From positions 62,001-126,000 of the forward strand of contig JAGXIH010000003.1 of NCBI GenBank assembly GCA_024635795.1: a DNA stretch of 64,000 nt, written 5' to 3'. Positions 49,937 to 58,630 of the stretch are shown here, in pieces. Below the pieces are notes generated by a model. The model was not told the origin of the DNA. It ran no database searches and worked only from the letters and a program-made list of their open reading frames with translations. Numbering within the stretch: position 1 is the stretch's first letter; every line of letters begins with the position of its first letter. The DNA comes from Salegentibacter sp. GTDB lineage: Bacteria; Bacteroidota; Bacteroidia; Flavobacteriales; Flavobacteriaceae. The position numbers and the translations under genes are program-made.

Positions 49937-51085
49937 TCAGGATAACTTTTCTGGGATTTCATATTTTCTTTTGAGCTCATTCATATTCAGTTGTTTTCCC
50001 ATCGCCTCATTAACCATGATAAACTCATAGATATTTTCCTTGTCTATTATTCCCAGCAGCTCTCCCTTTCGCACTACGGGTGCCACCGAGATGCTCTGTA
50101 CCAGGATTTGCTGATAAACCTCCTGCAGCGGCATTTCTGGATCAAGACTAAGAAAATCGGTTTCCATGACATCAGTAACCGGAGAAGAATTGCCATTTTC
50201 CGATAATCCCTTTATCAGGTCATTCCGGCTTAGTATGCCCAGCACTTTACCGTCTTCCACGATCACAAAATCGTGGGCCTGGCCGTCTAACAGAAGTTTC
50301 ACGGCTTTCCCAAGATTATCCTGCGGACTAAGCCTGGCAAAATGTTTCATCAGTATATCTTTCACCTTGTAGCCCGTAAGCGAGGTTTTGGTCATTTCCA
50401 TTTCGGCTTCAGCCCCGGCGCCCAAATAGATGAAAATTCCTATAAACACCAGGAAAATATTGGCGTATAGGCCCAGAAAGACAAACCCGATAGCCAAAAA
50501 CTGCCCTATCCCTGCAGCGATCTTTGTAGCCGTACCTCGTTCAAACTTAAAGAGCAATAAAGCCCGTAGGATCCTGCCCCCGTCCATAGGAAAGGCCGGA
50601 ATGAGATTGAAGATCGCCAGGATCATATTGGCAAAAAGCAGGTTATACCAGAATCCCACCCCGCTAAAGTTCATAAGGTCCAGTGGTTCAGAAAAGGAAG
50701 GAAAACTGTTAAAGGCCAACAAGGCCAGAAAGATAAAAATGCCTATTACAAGGTTTACCAGGGGTCCTGCAATGGCTACTAAAAGCTCCTGCATAGGTTT
50801 TTCAGGGAATTTCTCCAGGCGGGCGAGTCCGCCAATGGGCAAAAGGGTTATGCTTTTTGTGTCGATATCGAATCTTTTGGCCGTTAAGGCGTGGCCAAAT
50901 TCGTGAAGCGTGACACAAAGAAAGAGCGCCAGGATAAAGACAACACCCAGGATGCCTTGCATCATATCCTGTTCCAGCCGGTAATGCAGAATAAAGATCC
51001 ATATCAGAAGGATCATAAATGTCCAGTGCACCGAGACTTTTATCCCGGCAATACGCCCAAGGTTTAAAGACCATTTCATTTCCAT
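49937..51085 (-). CDS. Site-2 protease-like metalloprotease with CBS domains (M50)
   Basis: A 382-aa intramembrane zinc protease. The HEFGHALTAKRF motif (about 62-73) is in an early transmembrane helix, followed by the NLIPAFPMDGGR (second metal-ligand Asp) helix. After the membrane part there are two CBS domains (about 245-300 and 305-365), usual for regulated members that sense nucleotides. Substrate unknown; some members release transcription factors. Next upstream gene (M20 hydrolase) is 119 nt away. Confidence 0.9.
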   Translation of the reverse strand: MEMKWSLNLGRIAGIKVSVHWTFMILLIWIFILHYRLEQDMMQGILGVVFILALFLCVTLHEFGHALTAKRFDIDTKSITLLPIGGLARLEKFPEKPMQELLVAIAGPLVNLVIGIFIFLALLAFNSFPSFSEPLDLMNFSGVGFWYNLLFANMILAIFNLIPAFPMDGGRILRALLLFKFERGTATKIAAGIGQFLAIGFVFLGLYANIFLVFIGIFIYLGAGAEAEMEMTKTSLTGYKVKDILMKHFARLSPQDNLGKAVKLLLDGQAHDFVIVEDGKVLGILSRNDLIKGLSENGNSSPVTDVMETDFLSLDPEMPLQEVYQQILVQSISVAPVVRKGELLGIIDKENIYEFIMVNEAMGKQLNMNELKRKYEIPEKLS

Positions 51086-51204
51086 AATCCTAACCTGTTA
51101 ATTAGTTTCCAGAGAAGTACGACAGGTATTCTCCCTTAAATTTACTGAATTTTCACAGATTTTTTATCAACTTCTTCGGAAAGCTTTGAGCCAGGAAGGT
51201 TTAT

Positions 51205-52356
51205 TTAGACTCTTAAATGCCGCCGGTAAATTTCATGGAATATTGAAATTCCGGTAGGGATAAGCGCATCGGGGAAATCATAATCGGGATTGTGAAGGGC
51301 CGGGCAGTTCTCCCCGGCACCCAGACCAAAGAAAGCCCCTTTGAAATGCTGAGTAAAAAGCCCGAAATCTTCCCCCCATTTAAATGGCTGATCCCTCTCC
51401 TTAAGGTTTAAGCCCAGCTGTTTACCTGCCAACCTGATAGAATTTGCCGCTTCAGGTAGGTTATTCGTAGCCTTAAATTCTTCGGTATAATAGAAATCAA
51501 CACCCAACCGGTGAGTTTCTTTAATACGCATCAGGAATTCCCTGATCTGATCTTTTAATCCCTGCATCTGGGTCTGAGTCCAGGTGCGCATGGTAAAACG
51601 CAGTTCCGCGGCCCCGGCAGAAACTCCGTAGGCAATACTGCCAAGTTCTACGTGAACAGGAGTTATGAGTTTAAAATCTTCTTCTTCGGGACGATTATCA
51701 GACCAAAGCTGCATTTGCAACAGGATTTCGGCCACAGCCTGCGCCGGGTTGATTCCGTTTTCGGGTTCGGCGGCGTGCGCGGTTTTCCCTTTAAGTTTAA
51801 TCACCAGACTACTCACCGAGGCAGTAAAGGCCCCGTCTTTTATCAGAAGTTCCTGCAAAGGAAAACCCGGCAAATTATGAAGTCCGAAAATAAGATCAGG
51901 CTTCAGATCCTGAAAAAAACTTTCTTTTAGAATGGCAGCAGCGCCCTTTCCTGTTTCTTCTGCGGGTTGAAACAATAAGACTACTTTCCCTTTTTCAGGC
52001 GGATGTTCCACAAGACAGTGTGCAAGTCCCAGCAGAATTGTGGTATGACCATCATGACCACATTTATGAGAAACACCCTCCACCCGGGATCTATGTTCAA
52101 AATCGTTGGTCTCGGTAATCGGCAAAGCATCCAGTTCTGCCCTGAATACAATGGTTTCTCCGGCTTTCCCACTGTCGAAAACCGCTATAAGTCCGTGGCA
52201 ATCCAGCCCGCTTTGGATTCGGGTTGGATTTAGTTTCTGCAGGTAGGCGGCTAGCCTTGCCGCGGTTGAGCTTTCTTCACCTGAAACTTCAGGGTGTGCA
52301 TGTAGCAACTTCCTGAAAGAGATCAGATCTTCGAGGGTTTCAGGTTTCAGATTCAT
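51205..52356 (-). CDS. M20 family amidohydrolase/peptidase
   Basis: A zinc hydrolase of N-acyl amino acids or peptides, 383 aa from ATG 52356 (MNLKPETLEDLISFRKLLHAHPE); the 63 ORF-track residues before that are unlike the family and run into the divergent gene. Motifs: RAELDALPITE, HKCGHDGHTTILLG (metal ligands), LLFQPAEETGKGA (catalytic Glu) and GAGENCPALHNPDYDFPD at the end. It resembles the IAA-amino-acid hydrolase/hippurate hydrolase group (M20D). Confidence 0.88.
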   Translation of the reverse strand: MNLKPETLEDLISFRKLLHAHPEVSGEESSTAARLAAYLQKLNPTRIQSGLDCHGLIAVFDSGKAGETIVFRAELDALPITETNDFEHRSRVEGVSHKCGHDGHTTILLGLAHCLVEHPPEKGKVVLLFQPAEETGKGAAAILKESFFQDLKPDLIFGLHNLPGFPLQELLIKDGAFTASVSSLVIKLKGKTAHAAEPENGINPAQAVAEILLQMQLWSDNRPEEEDFKLITPVHVELGSIAYGVSAGAAELRFTMRTWTQTQMQGLKDQIREFLMRIKETHRLGVDFYYTEEFKATNNLPEAANSIRLAGKQLGLNLKERDQPFKWGEDFGLFTQHFKGAFFGLGAGENCPALHNPDYDFPDALIPTGISIFHEIYRRHLRV

Positions 52357-52568
52357 TAGATGAATATAATATTTTTTAGGTCGAAAATGCGACGCTAATA
52401 GATAATATGGCAACAGAGGACAGGATTGAATTCTAAAATTCCGTAAATTAAGACTATGAAACCAGCATGCTGCTGGACCCAAAAATGGCAACATCCCGAT
52501 TAAATCGGGAGGGACATAATTATAAGCCTGTGTTAAATTCCCCAAGTCGGGATAAAAACTGTAAGCAG

Positions 52569-53711
52569 ATGAAAAAGCATCACAAGATTATAATTGCCGG
52601 AGCCGGTGGAATAGCTGAGGCCGCCGCCTTGCTTCTGGCTGAATGGAGCGGGGTCACTCCTTCCATTTATATAGGAAATCGTACGCTTCCAAAGGCAGAG
52701 AAACTAGTCAAATGGGTTAAAGAGGGCACCACAAAAAATTGTGCGATCGAAGCCTTTCATCTACCGGGGGATAAAGTTACCGAGGAAATGAAAAGCATAT
52801 TTGAACAGGCCGATATCATCCTGGATTGCTTGCCGGGCAGCCTGGCCCCAAGAATAGCTACGCTGGCAAAAGACCATAAGTTACATTACGTCAACCTAAC
52901 CGAATATGTTGCAGAGACCGAACAGATCATGGAGCTGGCCAAAAATGCCAACACGGGATTCATTCTGCAAAGCGGACTCGCTCCGGGCTATATCAATATC
53001 CTGGCGCTGGGCCTTTTCAGGGATTTCTGTAATGATTTTGTCGTAGATAAGGTAGACAAGCTGGAATTTAAAGTGGGAGCACTCACTAAAAATGCTGTTT
53101 CGCCCCATTATTATGGCTTCACCTGGAGCCCGGTTGGGGTAGCGACCGAATATTTGAACAAGGCCCTGGTACTGCGCGATTATAAAAAGGCCAGCCTGCC
53201 TCCTTTATCGGAACGGAAACGGATCATCATCGATGGAATAGCCTATGAAGAAGACCTGACCTCGGGCGGGGCTGCTGATTTGCCGGATGCCCTGGCGGGT
53301 AAAGTAAGTAGTCTTGACTATAAAACCTTGAGGCATCCCGGACATTATAGCTGGGTTGAGACACAACTTGAGAAAACCGGAAAGGGACCGAAAGCCGTGA
53401 AAGAATTGCAGGATATAATGCAGGCGGTGATTCCAAACATAGAAGATGACCAGATAATCCTTTATGCTGCAGTAGAAGGAAAAAATAGCTTAGGGATCCT
53501 GCAAAGACGGGAGATCTCCAAACGCATCTTGCCCCTGAAAGTAGGAAAACATACAATAAGAGCCATCCAGACCACCACCGCAGCTGGCTTGCTGCAATGC
53601 GCCCAGATAATCCTGGAATCCAATAAAAAAGGTGTTATTCTACAGAGTACGATAAACCCTGAAGAGTTTTTAAACGGGGATTACATCGTTCCGGTTTATG
53701 GGGAAAAATAA
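52569..53711 (+). CDS. Saccharopine dehydrogenase-like protein
   Basis: A 380-aa NAD(P)-binding protein from ATG 52569 (MKKHHKIIIAGAGGIAEAAALLLAEW); the ORF-track start adds 34 unlike residues. Rossmann motif GAGGIAEAAA at about 10-19, ADIILDCLPG, LQSGLAPGYINILALGL and HPGHYSWV match the saccharopine dehydrogenase family, which also includes carboxynorspermidine synthases and lysine 6-dehydrogenases. The exact substrate is unknown. The 212-nt region upstream overlaps the divergent gene's promoter region. Confidence 0.85.
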   Translation: MKKHHKIIIAGAGGIAEAAALLLAEWSGVTPSIYIGNRTLPKAEKLVKWVKEGTTKNCAIEAFHLPGDKVTEEMKSIFEQADIILDCLPGSLAPRIATLAKDHKLHYVNLTEYVAETEQIMELAKNANTGFILQSGLAPGYINILALGLFRDFCNDFVVDKVDKLEFKVGALTKNAVSPHYYGFTWSPVGVATEYLNKALVLRDYKKASLPPLSERKRIIIDGIAYEEDLTSGGAADLPDALAGKVSSLDYKTLRHPGHYSWVETQLEKTGKGPKAVKELQDIMQAVIPNIEDDQIILYAAVEGKNSLGILQRREISKRILPLKVGKHTIRAIQTTTAAGLLQCAQIILESNKKGVILQSTINPEEFLNGDYIVPVYGEK

Positions 53712-53778
53712 TAGCCAGGTTAAATTGAATTATCAGATCGAGCCCCTCAGCAGACGCCCAGCAAAACTTTTTCCAAAA

Positions 53779-53813
53779 CAAAAAACCCTGCAAACCAGAG
53801 TCTGCAGGGTAAA
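53779..53813 (-). terminator. Terminator after the polysaccharide utilisation locus
   Basis: On the minus strand a stem ACCCTGCA / TGCAGGGT with a 10-nt loop is followed by a T-run, 30 nt after the GH3-GH16 stop. It ends the PUL transcript. Confidence 0.85.
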
Positions 53814-53842
53814 AGTCAAAAAATTCAGTTATTGACCTGTTT

Positions 53843-56815
53843 TTATTTAGTAACCTTCACATAATCGATTATAAATTCCTTTGGGAAGATAGAGTCATCA
53901 ACATCCGGTCCTCCAAAATTCCCGCCAATTGCAAGGTTTATCAGCAAATAGAACGGATGATGGTAAGGGTAAGTTTCTTCATTCTTAACTTGTGGAGAGA
54001 AGGTATAGGTCTTTTCATCGTTGATAAAGAACTCGATAGCATCCTCACTCCAGTCCATCCTGAAAACCTGGAAATCTTCGGTAATACCGGGAACGGGCGT
54101 GCTTTTAATATTCTCGGTTTCTCCGTGGCTTGCGGGGGTGTGTAGCGCATTATGAAGCGTATCCGGCTGGCGGCCTACGTACTCCATAATATCTATCTCT
54201 CCCGAAGCAGGCCATCCCACCTCCTGAATATTGTTACCCAACATCCAGATCGCCGGCCAGAGACCGTGTCCATCGGGCAGCTTAGCACGAACCTCAACGC
54301 TGCCGTATTTAAATTCAACCTTATCTTTAGTATTTATCTTTCCCGAGAAATACTTGTCGCCTTCTTTAACGGCTTTAATGATAAGCTTCCCGTCTTCAAC
54401 ACTTACAAACTCCCGGTAATAGCCCTGGCGTTCGTTATTCCCCCAACCACAAAGATCGGGGCAACCATCGCCCTCTTCATAACTCCAGTAATCCATATTC
54501 AGTTCATCGCCTTCAAAATGATCTTCAAAGATCACCTTGCTTTCTTTTAAACTGAAACCTGTCTTCTGGAGGTCACGGGAATTTCCGCCAATAAATACCT
54601 CAAAATCTCCGGCTTCTGCTTCCCATTTTTTATTCGTATTATAGAACTTCAGCATTTCTTCATCTATAGTGAAATCAACGCGTTTGCTTTCTCCGGGAGC
54701 AAGTGTCACCGCCTCAAAACCTTTAAGTTCTTTTACAGGACGGGTGGTACTGGCCACAAGATCGCGGATATAAAGTTGCACAATCTCCTTTCCTTCCACA
54801 TCCCCGTTGTTAGTTAGCTCTACACTAGCCTGAATACTGCCGCCTGCTTCCATTTCTTCTGAAGAGAGGCTAAGATCTCCGTATTCAAAATCGGTATAAC
54901 TAAGTCCGAAACCAAAGGGATAAAGCGCATCTTTCTTCTCATCGGTATAGGCAGAGTAAGTCACATGCTCCTCGCTGGAGGGACGTCCTGTATTTTTCTG
55001 GTTGTAATATAAAGGCTCCTGACCTACCGCTCTTGGGAAGGAAACCGGCAGCTTACCTGACGGATTATACTTTCCAAACAGTACATCGGCGATGGCGTTT
55101 CCGCTTTCAGAACCCAGTTGCCAGGCTACGGCTATAGCCGGAATATTTTCAGAAGCCCAGGTGATCTCCAATGGTCTTCCGTTAATGAGTACTAATACAA
55201 TGTTTTGATTCACTTTATAGATCTCCTCCAGCAATTCCTGCTGAAGTCCGGCCAGGCCAATATTTACCTGACTCCTGCCTTCACCCGACTGGAATGCATC
55301 TTCACCAAGCGCCATCACCACAAGTTCGGCTTCTTCGGCAGTTTTAATAGCCTTTTTAAAACCAGATCGGTCGGTTTCATTGATCTCCAACGGCATTAGG
55401 AAACTTCTTTCCCCAATCCCAAGATCTGCACCCTTGGCATAGCTGATCTTCACATTTTTACCGGCAGCATTTTTGATCCCTTCCAGCATCGATACAGCTG
55501 AATTAGCTTCTCCCTGTGCTCTCCAGTTTCCTATTGGGGAATCCTTATCATCGGCAAGTGGCCCGATAACAGCTATATTCTTTACAGAAGATTTCAGCGG
55601 AAGCAGTTCCTTTTCATTTTTCAGAAGCACAATAGATTTTTTTGCGATATCGCGGGCAGTGGCTCTGTGTTCTTCATAAGGTACTTCCTTTTGAAGATCA
55701 GTATTTGAATAGCGATAAGGATCGTCAAAAAGTCCCATTTTGAATTTAACCCTCAATACTCTTCTTACCGCATCATCTATATGCTTCATGCTAACTTTGC
55801 CTTCTTCTACCAGCTCTTCAAGGCTTGACTCATAAGCCCCGCCTTCCATATCCATATCACTACCGGCATTAAGCGCGATTTGTGCAGCCTGTTTTTTATC
55901 TTTTGCAAAGCCGTGTTCTATCATTTCAGGAATAGAACCCCAGTCTGAAACCACAAATCCATCCCAGTCCCATTTTCCTTTAAGGATATCTCTTTGCAGA
56001 ACTTTATGTCCCGTTGCCGGGGTTCCATCAAGGTCATTAAAAGCGTTCATTACCGTCGCTACTCCGGCTTTTGCCGCAGCTTCAAAAGGAGGAAGAATGG
56101 TATTATGAAGTTCATTTTCCCCTATGTGAACGGTATTGTAATCACGACCTGCTTCCGCGAAGCCGTAACCTGCAAAGTGTTTTGCGGTGGCAGCGATGGT
56201 TTTTTCATCGGCAAGGTCATTACCCTGGTAGCCTTTAACTTTTGCAACGGCTACCTGCGCAGTGAGATAAGTATCTTCTCCGGAGCCTTCCATAATTCTA
56301 CCCCAACGGGCATCACGCGAAACGTCTATCATTGGAGAGAAGGTCCAGTTTATACCATCAGCCACAGATTCAAGGGCGGCAATACGCGCCGATTTTTCCA
56401 TAGCTTCCAGATCCCAACTTGCGGTTTCTCCCAGAGGAACCGGGAACATAGTTTTATAGCCGTGAATTACATCATAGCCAAACATCATAGGTATCTTCAG
56501 GCGGGAGTTCTCCATTACCAGCCTTTGTGCTTCCGCAGTAGCTTCAGCAGATAGTACATTCAGCATAGAGCCTACACGGCCATTCTTGATATTTTCTTCT
56601 TTTTCTTTGTTATTCATTTCAGAAGCCGGGCCGGTAAGGTCCCAACTGCCGTTGTATTGTACCAGCTGCCCTACTTTTTCCTCAAGTGTCATTAAGGATA
56701 GGACGGAATCTACTTTAGATTCCACATTTTTGACCGAGCTGGGTATTTCTGAGTTTTGTCCCTTAACCATAAGGCTTCCGAAAAGGAAAAGGACTACCAG
56801 GGGAATATTTTTCAT
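53843..56815 (-). CDS. GH3-GH16 fusion glycosidase
   Basis: A 990-aa exported enzyme with two catalytic domains. A signal peptide (PLVVLFLFGSLMVKGQ) without lipobox Cys suggests the periplasm. Residues about 35-640 are a GH3 beta-glucosidase (nucleophile Asp in GFVVSDWGS), then an Fn3-like domain (about 660-740). From about 765 onward a GH16 domain carries the catalytic GEIDIMEYVG motif (Glu-x-Asp-x-x-Glu) with WPAIWMLG before it. It would cut beta-1,3- or mixed-linked glucan internally and release glucose from oligomers. It is the last gene of the susCD locus. Confidence 0.92.
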   Translation of the reverse strand: MKNIPLVVLFLFGSLMVKGQNSEIPSSVKNVESKVDSVLSLMTLEEKVGQLVQYNGSWDLTGPASEMNNKEKEENIKNGRVGSMLNVLSAEATAEAQRLVMENSRLKIPMMFGYDVIHGYKTMFPVPLGETASWDLEAMEKSARIAALESVADGINWTFSPMIDVSRDARWGRIMEGSGEDTYLTAQVAVAKVKGYQGNDLADEKTIAATAKHFAGYGFAEAGRDYNTVHIGENELHNTILPPFEAAAKAGVATVMNAFNDLDGTPATGHKVLQRDILKGKWDWDGFVVSDWGSIPEMIEHGFAKDKKQAAQIALNAGSDMDMEGGAYESSLEELVEEGKVSMKHIDDAVRRVLRVKFKMGLFDDPYRYSNTDLQKEVPYEEHRATARDIAKKSIVLLKNEKELLPLKSSVKNIAVIGPLADDKDSPIGNWRAQGEANSAVSMLEGIKNAAGKNVKISYAKGADLGIGERSFLMPLEINETDRSGFKKAIKTAEEAELVVMALGEDAFQSGEGRSQVNIGLAGLQQELLEEIYKVNQNIVLVLINGRPLEITWASENIPAIAVAWQLGSESGNAIADVLFGKYNPSGKLPVSFPRAVGQEPLYYNQKNTGRPSSEEHVTYSAYTDEKKDALYPFGFGLSYTDFEYGDLSLSSEEMEAGGSIQASVELTNNGDVEGKEIVQLYIRDLVASTTRPVKELKGFEAVTLAPGESKRVDFTIDEEMLKFYNTNKKWEAEAGDFEVFIGGNSRDLQKTGFSLKESKVIFEDHFEGDELNMDYWSYEEGDGCPDLCGWGNNERQGYYREFVSVEDGKLIIKAVKEGDKYFSGKINTKDKVEFKYGSVEVRAKLPDGHGLWPAIWMLGNNIQEVGWPASGEIDIMEYVGRQPDTLHNALHTPASHGETENIKSTPVPGITEDFQVFRMDWSEDAIEFFINDEKTYTFSPQVKNEETYPYHHPFYLLINLAIGGNFGGPDVDDSIFPKEFIIDYVKVTK

Positions 56816-56962
56816 CTTAAATTTATTTATAGGTTACCTCTTCTGAGAAATTTCCTCTGCGGAAATTTTCAGTTCAGTTCATCCTGAGCCCGGTCCCACC
56901 CCCGATTATTCGGGGATGTCCAGGTTCTTTGGCAACCAGAAAATCTGGCTAATTCTCAAAGT

Positions 56963-58618
56963 TTATTGAAATACCCTGATGTAATCTACCTCCATAGAGG
57001 ATTCCACGAAATCAGGATCGATTTCACCTCCAAAAGTTCCTCCCATCGCTACATTCAGGATAAGGAAAAAGTCTTTATTGAAGGCGGAATCAGGATTGTT
57101 TTCATAGGTATGAAATACCTCGCCATCTACAAGAAAAATTATATGATCGTCAGACCATTCTACAGTATAGATATGGAAATCATCACTCACGCCATCGACC
57201 ATAATGGTGTTGCCATCGGCATCCCCACCCGATCTTCCTTCGTAATGAAGGGTACCGTGAATAAGGTCCTGCTCGTTTCCGGCGTGTTCCATAATATCGA
57301 TTTCTCCGGTTTGCGGCCATCCAACTTCATCAAAGTCGGAGCCCAGCATCCAGATGGCGGGCCAGGTCCCTGCGCCTTCCGGCAACTTGGCTTTGACTTC
57401 GATCCTTCCGTAGGTGAATTCAAAATTATCTTTGGTTGTTATTCTTGAAGAAGAATAATCAAAACCTTCAGTGTCTTCAGCCTTGGCGGTAATTACAAGG
57501 TTCCCGCCACTAATCACCGCGTTGTCTTCGGTGTAGTATTGATCCTCCTCGTTACCCCATCCATTTTCACCGTTTCCGATTTCGAAGTTCCAAACACTGG
57601 TATCAAGATCTCCATCGGTATCGAAATCGGCTTCCCAAAGTAACTCATCGTACTCTGATTCAAATTCCTCTTCGGGTTCTTCTTCGGCTCCTTCGCCGGA
57701 AGTAAGAATAAACCACCAGTCGAATTCACCATTACCATCTGTAGATCTCAGGATTAGCTCATCAGTGCCTGAACGATCGAATATTTCATATCGGTGATCT
57801 CCACCAATGTAATAGCCTATAAAGCCATTCCCGGTAAGATTGATGGTTTCTGCGCCTCCCGGAGCTGTAATGAACCAGTTTTCAGTATAATCATTGTAAG
57901 GTACGTTAAGAACATCTGCACCCCCGGACTCGGTTTCACAATCAGAACATGAGGCTATCTCATCAATTAAGCCGGCTCTTCCAAATACAGTTCCTGAAGG
58001 ATCTGGATCTGGGTCATCATTAGTAGCATCGGTAATATGAACAAAAGTTCCATCTTCCTCGAAGATATATCTGTCGTCATACATTCCAACTCCGGCTTTT
58101 GCATTTGCAGGGGCACCATACCATTCCGTAGGTAAATTTCCTCCTACAGGACCCAGACCAAAGTGACCGGCAACTTCAGCTTTAATACGCCATTCTTTAG
58201 CACCGTCTCCAATTAATTTTTCAAGTAGATCGGCCGGTGGTTCATAAGTTACCAGCACCTCAACCTCTACGCTTGTAGTACTAGCAGTTCCGCCGGGACC
58301 ATAGGCAATTATGTTAACATTATATGTTTGGGTACCGGTTTCAGAAAATGGATGGGTATAAACCCCACTGGCTGTGGTTACCTCAGTTCCATTTTCAAAA
58401 ATGAATTTATAGGTCATGGCACCCTGAGCTGTTGCAGTAAAGGTTACCTCACCGCTACCGTCTCCATCAGGCATATCATCTGATTGCCCAAGGATAGCTG
58501 TCTCTACCTGGAGATTGGTAGGAGCAGTGATCTCACCTATATCGTAATCGTCATCGGTACAGGCCATAAAAAAGACCAGCATGAAAACCGAGAGACTTAT
58601 CTTAAGTATATTTTTCAT
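56963..58618 (-). CDS. PKD-GH16 endo-glucanase lipoprotein (laminarinase-like)
   Basis: A 551-aa lipoprotein: signal with lipobox FMACTDDDYD, whose acidic residues after Cys fit a Bacteroidetes surface-export signal. A PKD-type domain (about 35-125), a beta-rich domain (about 135-320, AKEWRIKAEVAGHFGLGP), then GH16 (about 325-551) with GEIDIMEHAGN (nucleophile and acid/base Glu), WPAIWMLGS and the final DYIRVF. GH16 of this subtype cut beta-1,3-glucans such as laminarin. It would act at the cell surface. Product uptake would be by the upstream SusCD. Confidence 0.92.
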   Translation of the reverse strand: MKNILKISLSVFMLVFFMACTDDDYDIGEITAPTNLQVETAILGQSDDMPDGDGSGEVTFTATAQGAMTYKFIFENGTEVTTASGVYTHPFSETGTQTYNVNIIAYGPGGTASTTSVEVEVLVTYEPPADLLEKLIGDGAKEWRIKAEVAGHFGLGPVGGNLPTEWYGAPANAKAGVGMYDDRYIFEEDGTFVHITDATNDDPDPDPSGTVFGRAGLIDEIASCSDCETESGGADVLNVPYNDYTENWFITAPGGAETINLTGNGFIGYYIGGDHRYEIFDRSGTDELILRSTDGNGEFDWWFILTSGEGAEEEPEEEFESEYDELLWEADFDTDGDLDTSVWNFEIGNGENGWGNEEDQYYTEDNAVISGGNLVITAKAEDTEGFDYSSSRITTKDNFEFTYGRIEVKAKLPEGAGTWPAIWMLGSDFDEVGWPQTGEIDIMEHAGNEQDLIHGTLHYEGRSGGDADGNTIMVDGVSDDFHIYTVEWSDDHIIFLVDGEVFHTYENNPDSAFNKDFFLILNVAMGGTFGGEIDPDFVESSMEVDYIRVFQ

Positions 58619-58630
58619 TTCTAATTATTT

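Noticed and set aside
52357-52545. N-terminal extension of the M20 hydrolase
   Set aside because: The 63 extra residues come from a non-ATG start, have no family similarity and overlap the divergent gene region.
55994-56554. Plus-strand ORF of 186 aa
   Set aside because: It lies antisense inside the GH3 coding region, which has a clear family match.
56878-56925. Hairpin CCCCGA-TTAT-TCGGGG between GH3-GH16 and GH16 genes as a terminator
   Set aside because: No T-run follows in either direction; it is more likely a repeat element within the operon.
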